Positions 37,616 to 46,732 are shown, numbered from the stretch's first letter. The stretch: DNA of 64,000 bases from Moraxella sp. FZFQ2102 (GCF_024137865.1 NZ_CP099960.1:1426001-1490000); one strand, 5' to 3'. A program made the numbers and translations. The notes: a model not told the origin generated them from the letters alone.

Positions 37616-38794
37616 ATGAAAAATTTACAAAAAACCGCCAAAACTGCGCCCAATTCGCGTCATTTCACCAAAAAAAGCACACATCAAGGCAAATTTTCAG
37701 CCAGCACCCATGGTAAATCGACCGCCAAATCGATCACTGCTCAATCCAATAAAACTGCACCTAAGAAAAAAGCCGAGCAATCTGCCGATGTTGCGATCAG
37801 TGATTTTGGGCGAGTTAACTTCATCACCGTGACTGCCAACCAAGACGGGCAGCGCATTGATAATTTTCTATTAGCGCGCTTAAAGGGCTTGCCGCGCTCG
37901 CACCTGTATAAGCTGATTCGCTCTGATGAAGTGCGCATCAATGGCAAGCGCTGCAAGGCGTATGATAAGATCTATGCAGGGGATGTGGTGCGCGTTGCGC
38001 CGATTCGCTTGGCGGTGCGTGAAGATGTGGTGATCAGTGATGAGTTTGCCAAGGGTTTGGCGGTACGCGTGGTGCATGAAGATGATGGCTTGATTGTGCT
38101 TAATAAACCCTTTGGCATGGCGGTGCATGGCGGCAGCGGTGAGAGCTTTGGCGTGATCGAAGCGATGCGCGTGGCGATGGGTAAGAAGTATTTAGAGCTG
38201 GTGCATCGCATTGATAAAGATACCTCAGGCTTGCTTTTGATAGCCAAAAAACGCAGCACACTCAAGCACTTACAAGAGCAATTTCGCCAAAAAACCATCC
38301 ACAAGCAATATCTGTGCGTGGTCAATGGCTTTGTCAAATCAGACAGCCAAACCATCGATGTGCCGTTGCTGCGCTATACGCTTGATAATGGCGAACGCCG
38401 TGTCAAAGTGGCAAAGGTCGGTACAGCACACGGCGAAGAAGTCGCCAAAGCAAGCCTGACTCGAATCAAAGTCTTGGCACGATTTGAGCTAGACGGTCAG
38501 CCAGTCAGTCTTGTGCTTGCGATGCCTGCCACAGGTCGTACGCATCAGATACGCGTGCATATGGCGTATATCGGGCACGCTTTGCTTGGCGATGATAAAT
38601 ATCAGATGGATAAAAACGCGCCACAGGTCAAGCGCTTATGCCTGCACGCATGGCAGCTGACTTTGGCAGATGATCACAATGCAAATACCGATGATGGCAA
38701 TGATGCGCGCCCACGCCATTACACTGCGCCTGTTCCGTCTGATTTTGCAGATTTATTGCCTGAGACGGTATTAACATTGGTGCAGGCAAAGTGA
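37616..38794 (+). CDS. rluC: 23S rRNA pseudouridine synthase RluC
   Basis: RluC makes pseudouridines 955, 2504 and 2580 of 23S rRNA (E. coli numbering). An S4 domain (GQRIDNFLLARLKGLPRSHL) is followed by the catalytic domain with Asp in VHRIDKDTSGLLL and the late motif ATGRTHQIRVHM. With the start at 37616 it has 392 residues; the first 70 are a basic, Lys/Ser/Thr-rich extension not found in E. coli RluC (319). The frame is open upstream to 37436, and ATG 37562 is an alternative. Divergent pairing with rne supports RluC over RluD. Confidence 0.88.
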   Translation: MKNLQKTAKTAPNSRHFTKKSTHQGKFSASTHGKSTAKSITAQSNKTAPKKKAEQSADVAISDFGRVNFITVTANQDGQRIDNFLLARLKGLPRSHLYKLIRSDEVRINGKRCKAYDKIYAGDVVRVAPIRLAVREDVVISDEFAKGLAVRVVHEDDGLIVLNKPFGMAVHGGSGESFGVIEAMRVAMGKKYLELVHRIDKDTSGLLLIAKKRSTLKHLQEQFRQKTIHKQYLCVVNGFVKSDSQTIDVPLLRYTLDNGERRVKVAKVGTAHGEEVAKASLTRIKVLARFELDGQPVSLVLAMPATGRTHQIRVHMAYIGHALLGDDKYQMDKNAPQVKRLCLHAWQLTLADDHNANTDDGNDARPRHYTAPVPSDFADLLPETVLTLVQAK

Positions 38795-38968
38795 GTGCTT
38801 TTTAATCAGCATTACCAAAAATCAATAGACAAATTTGGGCTTTTACCGTAAATTATTCACAAAGATAAAGCGAGTGACGGTATAGAAACTTTGCCAAAAT
38901 TGGCTTGAGTTCGCACCACGCTCGCAGTAGAATGAAAATTATATCCACAAAAATTTTAAGGCTTTATC

Positions 38969-40534
38969 ATGCAGTCAATTTTTCCTGATACCACAGCGCG
39001 CCACCAACAAATCGCCAGTGCCATCACCAGTGCGGCTGCCATTGGTCGAGATGAGCTGCTGGGCGCGATTGATTTGGGTTCGAACAGCTTTCATCTTGCC
39101 ATCGCGCGCCTTGATCATGGCGAAGTGCGAAAAGTGGCATCGATTTCTGAAAAAGTACAGCTGGCGGCAGGTCTTGATGAGAATAATGTCTTGAGTGAAG
39201 AAGCTATTCAGCGGGGTCTAGACTGTTTGCATCGCTTTGCTCAGCACGTCACCGAAGTACATCCTGCGCGTCTGCGTATCGTCGCTACCAATGCGCTGCG
39301 AAAGGCGGTCAATGCCCAAGAGTTCATCCGCCGTGCCAATGCTGTACTGCCAAAGCCAATCGAAATCATCGCAGGTCGTGAAGAAGCGCGCTTGATTTAT
39401 CTGGGTGTGTCGCACTCGAATGCCAGTACCGATACGCGTCTGGTCATCGACATTGGTGGTGGCTCAACTGAGTTCATCATCGGTCAAGGCTTTGAGCCGA
39501 TTGAGATGGAAAGCTTACAAATGGGCTGTGTGGCTTATACCAAGAAGTTTTTTGCTGATGGGAAAATCACCGAAAAAGCCTTTGAACAAGCCGCCAAACA
39601 CACCCAAACCGAGCTGCTTGCCATTGCCAAACGCTACAAAAAAGTCGGCTGGGATAATGCCATCGGTTCATCAGGTACGATCAAGGCGGCACGCTTGGTG
39701 CTCGAAGAATTGGGCTTTAGTGGTGATAGCATCACGCTTGAAGGTATGCTTAAGCTAAAAAAACACTTAATCAAACTCGGCTCAATTGACAAGATCGAAT
39801 TTGAAGGTGTCAAAGCCCATCGTCAAGCGGTCTTCCCTGCAGGCGTGGCTGAGCTGCTTGCCATCATGCAGACGCTAGAGATCAGCGAGCTTGGCTATTC
39901 TGATGGTGCGCTGCGTGAAGGCGTGATGTATGATATGCTAGGTCGGCTAAACTCAGAAGATGTGCGCGATCGCTCGGTGGCGGCGCTTGCCGAACGCTAC
40001 TCGGTCGATGTCAAGCAAGCAGGGCGCGTGATGACGCGTGCGGCGCGATTGTTTGATGATGTCAAAGACGAGCTTGGCTTTAGTAAAGAAGATGCCGATC
40101 TGCTGCGCCGTGCGGCGAATTTGTTCGAGATCGGTCTTGCGGTCGGTCATAGCAACTACCAACGCCACAGTGCTTATTTGCTTGAGCACTCAGACATCGC
40201 AGGTTTTTCGCAGATTGGGCAGGCGATGATGGCGCAGTTGGTGCTACATCACCGCCGTAAGCTTAAGTCAGACAGCCTTGAAGTGGTGGAAAATCTTGGC
40301 GGTCGTAAGCTTGCTTATCTGTGCTTGATTTTGCGCTTGGCGGCGCAGTCGAGCCAGTCGCGCACTACTAAGGCGGCAGCGATTGACCTTGCCATCATCG
40401 AGCCTGATCATTGGCAGGTGACGGTCGGCTTTGGTCTGCATGAAGAGCTGATCGCCACACAGCTTGAGCAGGACGCGCCGCAGTTCGCTAAGTGGGGTGT
40501 GGTGTTGGAAGTGGTGTCGAATAGCTTTGCGTAA
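38969..40534 (+). CDS. ppx: Exopolyphosphatase (Ppx/GppA family)
   Basis: This 521-residue enzyme of the ASKHA fold releases phosphate from the ends of polyphosphate; the paralogue GppA cuts pppGpp. Motifs are AIDLGSNSFHLAIAR (phosphate 1), VIDIGGGSTEFIIG (phosphate 2), the catalytic Glu region IAGREEARLIYLGV and an HD-like C-terminal domain (LFEIGLAVGHSNYQRHSAYLL). Length favours Ppx over GppA, but the two cannot be fully separated without a tree. It starts at 38969 and has no operon partner. Confidence 0.88.
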   Translation: MQSIFPDTTARHQQIASAITSAAAIGRDELLGAIDLGSNSFHLAIARLDHGEVRKVASISEKVQLAAGLDENNVLSEEAIQRGLDCLHRFAQHVTEVHPARLRIVATNALRKAVNAQEFIRRANAVLPKPIEIIAGREEARLIYLGVSHSNASTDTRLVIDIGGGSTEFIIGQGFEPIEMESLQMGCVAYTKKFFADGKITEKAFEQAAKHTQTELLAIAKRYKKVGWDNAIGSSGTIKAARLVLEELGFSGDSITLEGMLKLKKHLIKLGSIDKIEFEGVKAHRQAVFPAGVAELLAIMQTLEISELGYSDGALREGVMYDMLGRLNSEDVRDRSVAALAERYSVDVKQAGRVMTRAARLFDDVKDELGFSKEDADLLRRAANLFEIGLAVGHSNYQRHSAYLLEHSDIAGFSQIGQAMMAQLVLHHRRKLKSDSLEVVENLGGRKLAYLCLILRLAAQSSQSRTTKAAAIDLAIIEPDHWQVTVGFGLHEELIATQLEQDAPQFAKWGVVLEVVSNSFA

Positions 40535-40542
40535 ACCCAGCC

Positions 40543-40624
40543 AAAATCACACGATACTTCGTTGGCTCGCCTTGCTGTATTCATGATACTATCTGCGGCT
40601 CGCCGCCTAGTCTTGTGTGATTTT
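40543..40624. repeat. Palindromic intergenic element after ppx
   Basis: AAAATCACAC (40543-40552) and GTGTGATTTT (40615-40624) are perfect inverted ends of an 82-bp element. Its inside has two similar GGCTCGCC segments (TTGGCTCGCCTTGC and GCGGCTCGCCGCC). It starts 9 bases after the ppx stop and may act as a terminator. The look is that of a repeated element of this family; copy number was not checked. Confidence 0.55.
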
Positions 40625-40690
40625 TACTTGGGCTTGTCCAAGCAAATGTGCAAAATTTCACAAAAATCAGATGACGAGCCAACAAAAAAA

Positions 40691-40699
40691 TGCTAAACT
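40691..40699 (+). promoter_or_regulatory. Extended -10 element of accA
   Basis: TGCTAAACT lies 40 bases before the accA start. Confidence 0.5.
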
Positions 40700-40738
40700 A
40701 AATCTTAGTTTACATTTGTACAATTTTTAGAGTGGAAT

Positions 40739-41536
40739 ATGAATACAGTTTGGGAAAGTGTGCAGTTGGCACGCCATGCTAAGCGTCCTTTGTTCTTGGA
40801 CTATGTGGATGCCTTGTTTACCGAGTTTGACGAGCTGCACGGTGATCGTGCTTTTGCTGATGATCGCGCGATTATCGGTGGTTTGGCGCGCTTTAACGGT
40901 CAGCCTGTGATGGTCGTCGGTCAGCACCGTGGCCGCAGCACGCGTGAGCGTATCGCTCATAATTTCGGCATGGCAAATCCAGAAGGCTATCGCAAAATCA
41001 TTCGCTTGGTGCAGATGGCTGAGCGATTTGGCTTGCCTGTATTTACTTTCATCGACACCCAAGGCGCATACCCCGGTGTGGGTGCAGAAGAGCGCGGTCA
41101 AGCCGAAGCCATCGCCAAGAGCATCGCAGTATTTTCAAGCCTTGGCACGCCCGTGATCGCCACCGTCATCGGTGAAGGTGGCTCAGGTGGCGCGCTTGCT
41201 ATCGGCGTGGCAGACCGCGTCAATATGCTAGAAAACAGCATCTATTCGGTGATCTCGCCAGAAGGCTGTGCATCTATCCTGTGGAAAACTGCCGAAAAAG
41301 CCCCAACAGCATCAGAAGCCTTGAAACTAAATGCGGTGAACCTACATCAGCTGGGTCTGATTGATGAAGTGATCTCCGAAGGCGTGGGCGCGCACGAAGC
41401 GCCAGAGCCTGTGATGACAGCGCTAAAGGAGCTATTGACTACGCAGCTTGCCGAACTTGAACAACTGCCAAAAGATGAATTACTACAGCGACGCTATGAC
41501 CGCTTGATGCAGTATAATTCAAAAGTATCTTTATAA
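40739..41536 (+). CDS. accA: Acetyl-CoA carboxylase carboxyltransferase subunit alpha (short form)
   Basis: AccA works with AccD to move the carboxyl group from biotin to acetyl-CoA, giving malonyl-CoA. Motifs are RNFGM-like [51 protein letters not shown] and [14 protein letters not shown]. At 265 residues it lacks about 55 N-terminal residues of the E. coli protein (319); the Acinetobacter protein is equally short (about 273), so this is a lineage form rather than a truncation. The start follows GAGTGGAAT and an extended -10. Confidence 0.95.
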   Translation: MNTVWESVQLARHAKRPLFLDYVDALFTEFDELHGDRAFADDRAIIGGLARFNGQPVMVVGQHRGRSTRERIAHNFGMANPEGYRKIIRLVQMAERFGLPVFTFIDTQGAYPGVGAEERGQAEAIAKSIAVFSSLGTPVIATVIGEGGSGGALAIGVADRVNMLENSIYSVISPEGCASILWKTAEKAPTASEALKLNAVNLHQLGLIDEVISEGVGAHEAPEPVMTALKELLTTQLAELEQLPKDELLQRRYDRLMQYNSKVSL

Positions 41537-41554
41537 GCATTGGGTGAATAAATT

Positions 41555-41563
41555 TGCTACAAT
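41555..41563 (+). promoter_or_regulatory. Extended -10 element of tilS
   Basis: TGCTACAAT lies 46 bases before tilS and 18 bases after the accA stop, so tilS probably has its own promoter in addition to read-through. Confidence 0.45.
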
Positions 41564-41609
41564 TAGGGTGGAAAATTTTTCTGCCCTTTTTGTTTGATGA
41601 TTATATCTT

Positions 41610-43004
41610 ATGCCAAGCACCCTTATCCAGACGCTATCAACTGCCTTTGATACTGCCAAAGACCAACTGGCAGATACGCCGCTGTACCTTGCTTGTAGCG
41701 GTGGGCGAGATTCTTTGGCATTGGCATTTGCTTGTCATCAGCTGTACACAGCAGGGCAGATAGCGCGCTTGCCGATACTCTTGCATGTGCATCACGGTTG
41801 GCAAAGTGCCAATGATGATTGGGCGGATTTGGTGGCGAATTGGGCGGTGGAATATGGCTTTGACTGTCGGATTTTGCGAGTAAATTTACCCAAAAACAGC
41901 GAAACAGCAGCGCGCAGCGCGCGATACCAAGCCTTTGCTACAGTGATGATTGATGGTGGTGTGTTATTACTTGCCCATCATGCCAATGATCAGGCTGAGA
42001 CGGTGCTGATGCGGCTGATTGATGGCGCAGGCGTGCAGGGTTTATCAGCGATGAAAATATGGCAAGATAAGACCATTGCTATTGACGAGCATTCAAATAA
42101 GACCATCAGCCTGTGGCGACCTTGGCTTGGTGTATCGCGTGATGTGATTACCCAGTTTGCACGCGCGCATCAGCTACCCTTTGTTGATGATGCGACCAAT
42201 ACCGATGCGGCATTTGTGCGTGGTATACTACGCGCGCAAGTTTTACCGATTTTACAAAGCATCAACCCCAAAGCCATTGATAATATCGCGCGCTCAGCAC
42301 AGCTGCTTGCGCAGACTGCCGATTGGCAAGCGGAGAGCGTGGCTGAGTCTGTGGCAAGTTTTACCACAGCTCATCTGCCTTATCAAAGCGTGCTTAACAT
42401 CGCTACATTTAATCAGCTTCCCAAATCCGCTCAGTCATCAAGCCTGCATCAGTGGCTACAGGGCGATGAGCCGCTGCCGCCAAGCTTTGCGACGACCCAA
42501 AGCGTGCTATCGCTACTTAATCGTGCAGATAATGATCATGAAAGCCAAATCCTATGGCAAGGCAAGCGTCATGCTTATGTGATTTGCCGTTATGATGATT
42601 ATCTATATCGTTATCGCGCGGATGTTTGGCGGCTTTTTACCAGTACTGCCAAGGGTGATGACGCGCCGATGTCAAGCTGTGATGGATGGCATTGGCAGCT
42701 GATCAATGATGAGCAATGCCATCTTGTATTTAATACCAATAAACCCATCAAATCACTTGTGCCAGTTAGTCGCATGATGTCTATCACCATTGGCAAGCAC
42801 AGTTATAAAGGCAAAAAACTGGCACAAAAACTGCGCCTACCACCGTGGCTGCGCACACATCTGTGGCAAGCGGTGATTGATGGCGGTGATGGCGAAGATG
42901 AAACTTGGCTAATCGCACCGATGATGGCATGGCGACTGCCAACAGGCGAGCAGGTGACGATGGATAATTTTGCACCGATTGGGACAATGGTGTACAATGA
43001 GTGA
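41610..43004 (+). CDS. tilS: tRNA(Ile)-lysidine synthetase
   Basis: This 464-residue enzyme changes C34 of tRNA-Ile(CAU) to lysidine so that it reads AUA. The PP-loop ATP site is SGGRDSLALAF at about residues 30-40, and the conserved HVHHGWQS and LLAHHANDQAETVLMRLIDGAG follow. The C-terminal TilS domains hold RLPPWLRTH. In E. coli tilS also lies just after accA, and the same order holds here. The start at 41610 lacks a clear RBS. Confidence 0.93.
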   Translation: MPSTLIQTLSTAFDTAKDQLADTPLYLACSGGRDSLALAFACHQLYTAGQIARLPILLHVHHGWQSANDDWADLVANWAVEYGFDCRILRVNLPKNSETAARSARYQAFATVMIDGGVLLLAHHANDQAETVLMRLIDGAGVQGLSAMKIWQDKTIAIDEHSNKTISLWRPWLGVSRDVITQFARAHQLPFVDDATNTDAAFVRGILRAQVLPILQSINPKAIDNIARSAQLLAQTADWQAESVAESVASFTTAHLPYQSVLNIATFNQLPKSAQSSSLHQWLQGDEPLPPSFATTQSVLSLLNRADNDHESQILWQGKRHAYVICRYDDYLYRYRADVWRLFTSTAKGDDAPMSSCDGWHWQLINDEQCHLVFNTNKPIKSLVPVSRMMSITIGKHSYKGKKLAQKLRLPPWLRTHLWQAVIDGGDGEDETWLIAPMMAWRLPTGEQVTMDNFAPIGTMVYNE

Positions 43005-43048
43005 AGTTTTTTTGTCAAAATGACAGGCGAATTTTTTAAGGAATTGAT

Positions 43049-43900
43049 ATGGCTGCGGTTCAAGATTTTGGTGTATTAAATGGCAAAACCATCGCTTTTA
43101 TCGGTGGTGGTAACATGGCAGGCGCGATCATTGACGGCTTATTAAAAGCAAAAGCCGAGCAGGGCGTGGCTGTCAGCCTTGCGGTATCGGATACTGATGT
43201 TGATAAGCAGGCGCAGTTTACAGCCAAGGGCGTGCGTGCTGTCAGCCCAGAGAACGCCGATAGTATCATCACAGGTGCGGATGTCGTGGTGCTTGCGGTC
43301 AAACCGCAGGTGATGCGCGCGGTGGCGGCATCGGTCGCACCACATTTGTCTGGCCAGTTGGTGCTGTCGATCGCTGCAGGATTGTCGGTGGCGACTTTGT
43401 CTGAGATGTTAGGCGGCTATGGCAATATCGTGCGCTGTATGCCGAATTTGCCTGCGTCAAAAGGCTTGGGCGCATCAGGTCTGTTCGCCGATGGCATCGC
43501 TGACGATGAGCGCGCGATGGCAGAAAAGATCATGCAAGCATCAGGCATCACCGCATGGGTAGCTGATGAAAATCTACTGCACGCGGTGACGGCGGTGGCA
43601 GGCTCTGCCCCTGCGTACTTCTTTTATGTCTTGGAAAATATGATCGCCAAGGCTGTCGAGATGGGGCTATCACCACGCGATGCGCACGCGCTGGCAGTAC
43701 AAAGCCTAAGCGGTGCAGGCGCGCTTGCCATCGATCAAGACCCTGCCACATTGCGCGAGCAAGTGACTTCAAAAGGCGGTACGACAGCTGCCGCACTAGA
43801 AAGCCTATACAGCGATGATGTCGGCACGGCATTTGCCCGTGCGATGCAGGCGTGCAGCGATCGCAGTGTCGAGCTAGGCGCTGTGTTGTCGCAGGCATAA
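43049..43900 (+). CDS. proC: Pyrroline-5-carboxylate reductase
   Basis: This 283-residue NAD(P)H enzyme makes proline from pyrroline-5-carboxylate. The Rossmann start IAFIGGGNMAGAIIDGLL, the motif VVLAVKPQVM, and the C-terminal dimerisation domain with AGSAPAYFFYVLENM and LREQVTSKGGTTAAAL all match. Start ATG 43049 follows AAGGAATTGAT. It is followed after 9 bases by the YggT gene, as in many gammaproteobacteria, so the two are likely cotranscribed. Confidence 0.95.
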   Translation: MAAVQDFGVLNGKTIAFIGGGNMAGAIIDGLLKAKAEQGVAVSLAVSDTDVDKQAQFTAKGVRAVSPENADSIITGADVVVLAVKPQVMRAVAASVAPHLSGQLVLSIAAGLSVATLSEMLGGYGNIVRCMPNLPASKGLGASGLFADGIADDERAMAEKIMQASGITAWVADENLLHAVTAVAGSAPAYFFYVLENMIAKAVEMGLSPRDAHALAVQSLSGAGALAIDQDPATLREQVTSKGGTTAAALESLYSDDVGTAFARAMQACSDRSVELGAVLSQA

Positions 43901-43909
43901 GTTGGGCGG

Positions 43910-44482
43910 ATGATCATGACGAATGCCTTGCCTTTTGGACTTGCCATTGCTGCGATTAATTTTGCGTCGCTGCTGCTGTTTTTGCGCTTTATGATTCAGC
44001 TTGCTGAGATCGATCGGCGCGATGCCTTTGCCAAAGTCACTTATCAGCTGACCCAAGTGGTAGATATGTTCGCGCGTATTTTCCCGACGCTTGCACGCGG
44101 ACGCATCAGTACGGCAGCGGTGGTGCTGCTGTTGTTGTTGTATTTGCTCAAAATCACTGTCGGCGCGATGGCGATGGGCAAATCAATGAGTCCTGTGGAG
44201 CTGTTCTTTTTGGGTTCGGTCAATGGCATTGTGCAGTTTTTGCAGATGCTGCGCTATACGATGATTGCATCGGCGGTGTGCGGCTTGCTTGTGATGTTTT
44301 TGAACATCAATCATGCGGTGATCGGCGTGATCATGCAGCTGTCCGAGCCGATTGTCGCGCCGTTTCGCCGTTTTGTGCCGAATCTTGGCATGATTGATTT
44401 GTCATTTTTGGCGGCGTTATTCAGCCTGATGCTGCTTGAGAATTTTATCAAAATCATCGCTGCAAATATTTGGCTTGGCTAA
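43910..44482 (+). CDS. yggT: YggT family integral membrane protein
   Basis: This 190-residue inner-membrane protein has two YggT repeats, each with a pair of membrane helices: residues 8-28 and 60-80, then 120-140 and 160-182. The family marks are present as LSEPIVAPFRRFVPNLGMIDLSF. Its role is not firmly known; it has been tied to osmotic or envelope stress. It lies directly after proC. The start is ATGATCATG, where 43910 or 43916 is possible. It marks the last core gene before the accessory island. Confidence 0.88.
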   Translation: MIMTNALPFGLAIAAINFASLLLFLRFMIQLAEIDRRDAFAKVTYQLTQVVDMFARIFPTLARGRISTAAVVLLLLLYLLKITVGAMAMGKSMSPVELFFLGSVNGIVQFLQMLRYTMIASAVCGLLVMFLNINHAVIGVIMQLSEPIVAPFRRFVPNLGMIDLSFLAALFSLMLLENFIKIIAANIWLG

Positions 44483-44504
44483 TGCGCTTGATTTGATCAG
44501 AATG

Positions 44505-44537
44505 AACAGCTCAAATGAAATATTTGGGCTGTTTTTC
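44505..44537 (+). terminator. Terminator of proC-yggT
   Basis: AACAGCTCAAAT pairs with ATTTGGGCTGTT around a 5-base loop and is followed by TTT. Confidence 0.85.
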
Positions 44538-44626
44538 TATACCAAAATGACAGCCGATGAGCAGTTTACAAAATTACCATAAAAATTACTTTATTTTAGG
44601 GTTGTTTTGGGTTATTATAAGTTCAA

Positions 44627-44646
44627 ATTTTTAAACCTATCAACCT
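44627..44646 (+). promoter_or_regulatory. Possible ArsR-family operator, copy 1
   Basis: A 20-base sequence (ATTTTTAAACCTATCAACCT) lies just before the regulator gene. It is matched at 18 of 20 positions by 44999-45018 before the reductase gene, which suggests one regulator acting on both. Confidence 0.5.
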
Positions 44647-44660
44647 AAAAAAGGTCAAAA

Positions 44661-44975
44661 ATGCCTAAGCAAACCCTATACTTACTCAAAGAGTGCATTC
44701 CGCTTTTTACGGTACTTGCCGATGAAAACCGTCATAAAATCCTATACTTATTATGGGAAAATGGCAAAATGAATGTCAATGAAATCACCGAAAAAGTGCA
44801 TTTATCACGCCCTGCCGTATCGCACCATCTAAAAATTATGCTACAGGCAAACACAGTCAGCGTAGAACAAATCGGCAAAGAACGTTTTTATAGCATTGCT
44901 ATGCACGATGAAATTGAAAAATTAAAGCAACTGGTTTATGCAATGGAACATCATTGCCAATCTAATCAATCTTAA
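44661..44975 (+). CDS. ArsR/SmtB-family transcriptional regulator
   Basis: This 104-residue winged-helix repressor has LADENRHKILYLLWENGKMNV leading into the recognition helix VHLSRPAVSHHLKIML and the wing VSVEQIGKERFYSI. The classic ELCVCDL metal site is absent, with NVNEI in its place, so it probably senses something other than arsenite by that site. It lies directly before a flavin oxidoreductase gene and shares a repeated 20-base box with it, suggesting control of an electrophile or quinone response. It is the first gene of the accessory island. Confidence 0.85.
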   Translation: MPKQTLYLLKECIPLFTVLADENRHKILYLLWENGKMNVNEITEKVHLSRPAVSHHLKIMLQANTVSVEQIGKERFYSIAMHDEIEKLKQLVYAMEHHCQSNQS

Positions 44976-44998
44976 TTTTTTTTCATCCATATGTTTAC

Positions 44999-45018
44999 AT
45001 TTTTAAACCTTTCAACTT
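44999..45018 (+). promoter_or_regulatory. Possible ArsR-family operator, copy 2
   Basis: ATTTTTAAACCTTTCAACTT repeats the box at 44627-44646 with two changes. It lies 14 bases before the reductase start. Confidence 0.5.
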
Positions 45019-45032
45019 AATTGGAACATCTT

Positions 45033-46244
45033 ATGTTATTTCAATCTTTTCAATTTAAAAACGGCAAAACTGCCAAAAACCGCTTTTTTAAATCGGCAAT
45101 GGAAGAACAGCTTGCCAGAGCCAATCAGCCAACCGAAACGCTTGTCAATCTGTACGACACTTGGGCAAAAGGCGGTACAGGCGTACTGGTAACGGGCAAT
45201 GTCATGGTGTCACAATTGGGCAAAGGCTCAATCAATGATGTGGTCGTAAGCGATGAGCGGAGCCTAGATATGCTGAAAAAATGGGCAAAAGCAGGCACGC
45301 GAAACGACACGCTTTTAATCATGCAAATCAATCACGCAGGCAAACAATCGCCTAAAGTGGTCAATCAAACGCCTGTTGCACCAAGTGCGGTCGCCTTACA
45401 AGGCATGGACGGTTTTATCAATCCGCCACGAGAATTATCGGACAATGAAATTGAGATGATTATCCGCCAATTTGTTCACACGGCACAAATCGCTGAAAAA
45501 GCTGGATTTAGCGGTGTGCAAATTCACGGCGCACACGGTTATTTAATTAGCCAATTTTTGTCGCCGCATCACAATCGCCGTAACGATAAATGGGGCGGTA
45601 GCTTGGAAAGCCGTATGCGTTTTTTGGTGGAAATTTATCAAGGCATTCGTGCGGCGGTGCAGCCTGAATTTTTGGTCGGCTTGAAACTCAATTCGGCGGA
45701 TTTCCAAAAAGGCGGTTTTGACGAAAGCGACAGCATTCAAGTGGTGCAAAAAATGTCAGAGTTAGGCATGGATTTTATTGAAATTTCAGGTGGCAATTAT
45801 GAAAGTCCTGAAATGTTATCCACCAAAGAAAGTACCCAAAAACGAGAAGCCTTTTTCTTGGATTATGCGGAAAAAGCTCGTGCGGTGAGCCAAGTACCGT
45901 TGATTATTACAGGCGGTTTTCGTTCGGAAAATGCAATGAATGACGCGTTGCAAAGTGGGCATTTGGATTTTGTGGGCGTGGCGCGTCCATTGGCGTTAGT
46001 GCCTGATTTGCCGAATAAAATTCAGAATGGCACTTATCAAACCATTACCACCCACCGCATTCAGACAGGCTGTAAAGCGGTGGACAGCAAAGTCGGCGCG
46101 GTGCTGGAAATGGATTGGTATATGGCGCAAATGGCATTGATTGGCAATGGAAAATCGCCTAATCCTGAATTGTCGGCGTGGAAAGTGTTGGCGAAAACGC
46201 TTTGGGAAAATGGCAAGGCAGGCTTGAGTACAGGCAGAAGCTAA
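45033..46244 (+). CDS. NADH:flavin oxidoreductase, old yellow enzyme family
   Basis: This 403-residue FMN-dependent TIM-barrel reductase belongs to the OYE/2,4-dienoyl reductase group. FMN and substrate motifs are visible: LIMQINHAGKQS, VQIHGAHGYLISQFLSPHHNRR, WGGSLESRMRFL and IITGGFRSENAM. Such enzymes reduce alkenes conjugated to carbonyl or nitro groups. The start at 45033 follows GGAAC; an ORF from TTG 45021 is less likely. The regulator upstream probably controls it. The core GCAGCCTGAA of the Kingella uptake sequence lies at 45659-45668 inside it, a hint of origin. Confidence 0.88.
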   Translation: MLFQSFQFKNGKTAKNRFFKSAMEEQLARANQPTETLVNLYDTWAKGGTGVLVTGNVMVSQLGKGSINDVVVSDERSLDMLKKWAKAGTRNDTLLIMQINHAGKQSPKVVNQTPVAPSAVALQGMDGFINPPRELSDNEIEMIIRQFVHTAQIAEKAGFSGVQIHGAHGYLISQFLSPHHNRRNDKWGGSLESRMRFLVEIYQGIRAAVQPEFLVGLKLNSADFQKGGFDESDSIQVVQKMSELGMDFIEISGGNYESPEMLSTKESTQKREAFFLDYAEKARAVSQVPLIITGGFRSENAMNDALQSGHLDFVGVARPLALVPDLPNKIQNGTYQTITTHRIQTGCKAVDSKVGAVLEMDWYMAQMALIGNGKSPNPELSAWKVLAKTLWENGKAGLSTGRS

Positions 46245-46265
46245 GAAAATGCTTGAATGATAAAA

Positions 46266-46292
46266 ATGCCGTTTGAGTTCATCAAACGGCAT
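46266..46292 (+). terminator. Terminator formed by a DUS-like inverted repeat
   Basis: ATGCCGTTTGA and TCAAACGGCAT form an 11-bp stem followed by TTGTTT, directly after the reductase gene. ATGCCGTTTGA differs by one base from the Neisseria uptake sequence ATGCCGTCTGAA over that length. Paired uptake sequences as terminators are a known habit of Neisseria. Confidence 0.75.
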
Positions 46293-46311
46293 TTGTTTAG
46301 CTAGAATTTTC

Positions 46312-46323
46312 AGGCAGCCTGAA
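46312..46323 (+). repeat. Kingella-type DNA uptake sequence (exact 12-mer)
   Basis: AGGCAGCCTGAA is identical to the uptake dialect reported for Kingella. It lies in the gap between the reductase and the XRE gene. Its core also occurs at 45659-45668, and an 11 of 12 match (AAGCAGCCTGAA) lies at 48478-48489, all within 3 kb. Confidence 0.75.
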
Positions 46324-46369
46324 AACCCATTCCCTCAACCGCCAAATTTCCCTCATTTTTTACCAATTT

Positions 46370-46732
46370 TCACAACTGCCCTTGTTTCAAGCGCGTGGAA
46401 AACCGCTCCACAAAATGCAACATCAACAATCGGTCATCTTCATGCAAATCGCTCATCATTTTGTGAACATGGTGGGTTTGGTCAAATGTTCTGGGGCTAT
46501 TTTCAGCAATCAAATCCGAAGCGGTGCAGCCGAAAATTTCCGCCAATTCCATTAAACGCATGACATTGGGCATGACAATGCTGCGTTCCATGCGTGAAAC
46601 GGCTTCGTTGCCGATTTGCAGGATTTCGGCAACTTGTTCTTGGGTTAAACCGCTACTTTGGTGGTATTTGGCGATGGTTTTGCCAATGCGTTTATTGACT
46701 TCGCGGGCATTCAATGAAATGGCAGGTTGCAT
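46370..46732 (-). CDS. XRE-family transcriptional regulator
   Basis: This 120-residue protein has a Cro/CI helix-turn-helix at about residues 14-68: IGKTIAKYHQSSGLTQEQVA, then GNEAVSRMERS and IFGCTASDLIAE. The C-terminal part (HHVHKMMSDLHEDDRLLML) is helical and may form a dimer. No partner toxin is adjacent. It diverges from the malic enzyme pseudogene with about 180 bp between them, so it could have regulated it. The target is unknown. Confidence 0.85.
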   Translation of the reverse strand: MQPAISLNAREVNKRIGKTIAKYHQSSGLTQEQVAEILQIGNEAVSRMERSIVMPNVMRLMELAEIFGCTASDLIAENSPRTFDQTHHVHKMMSDLHEDDRLLMLHFVERFSTRLKQGQL

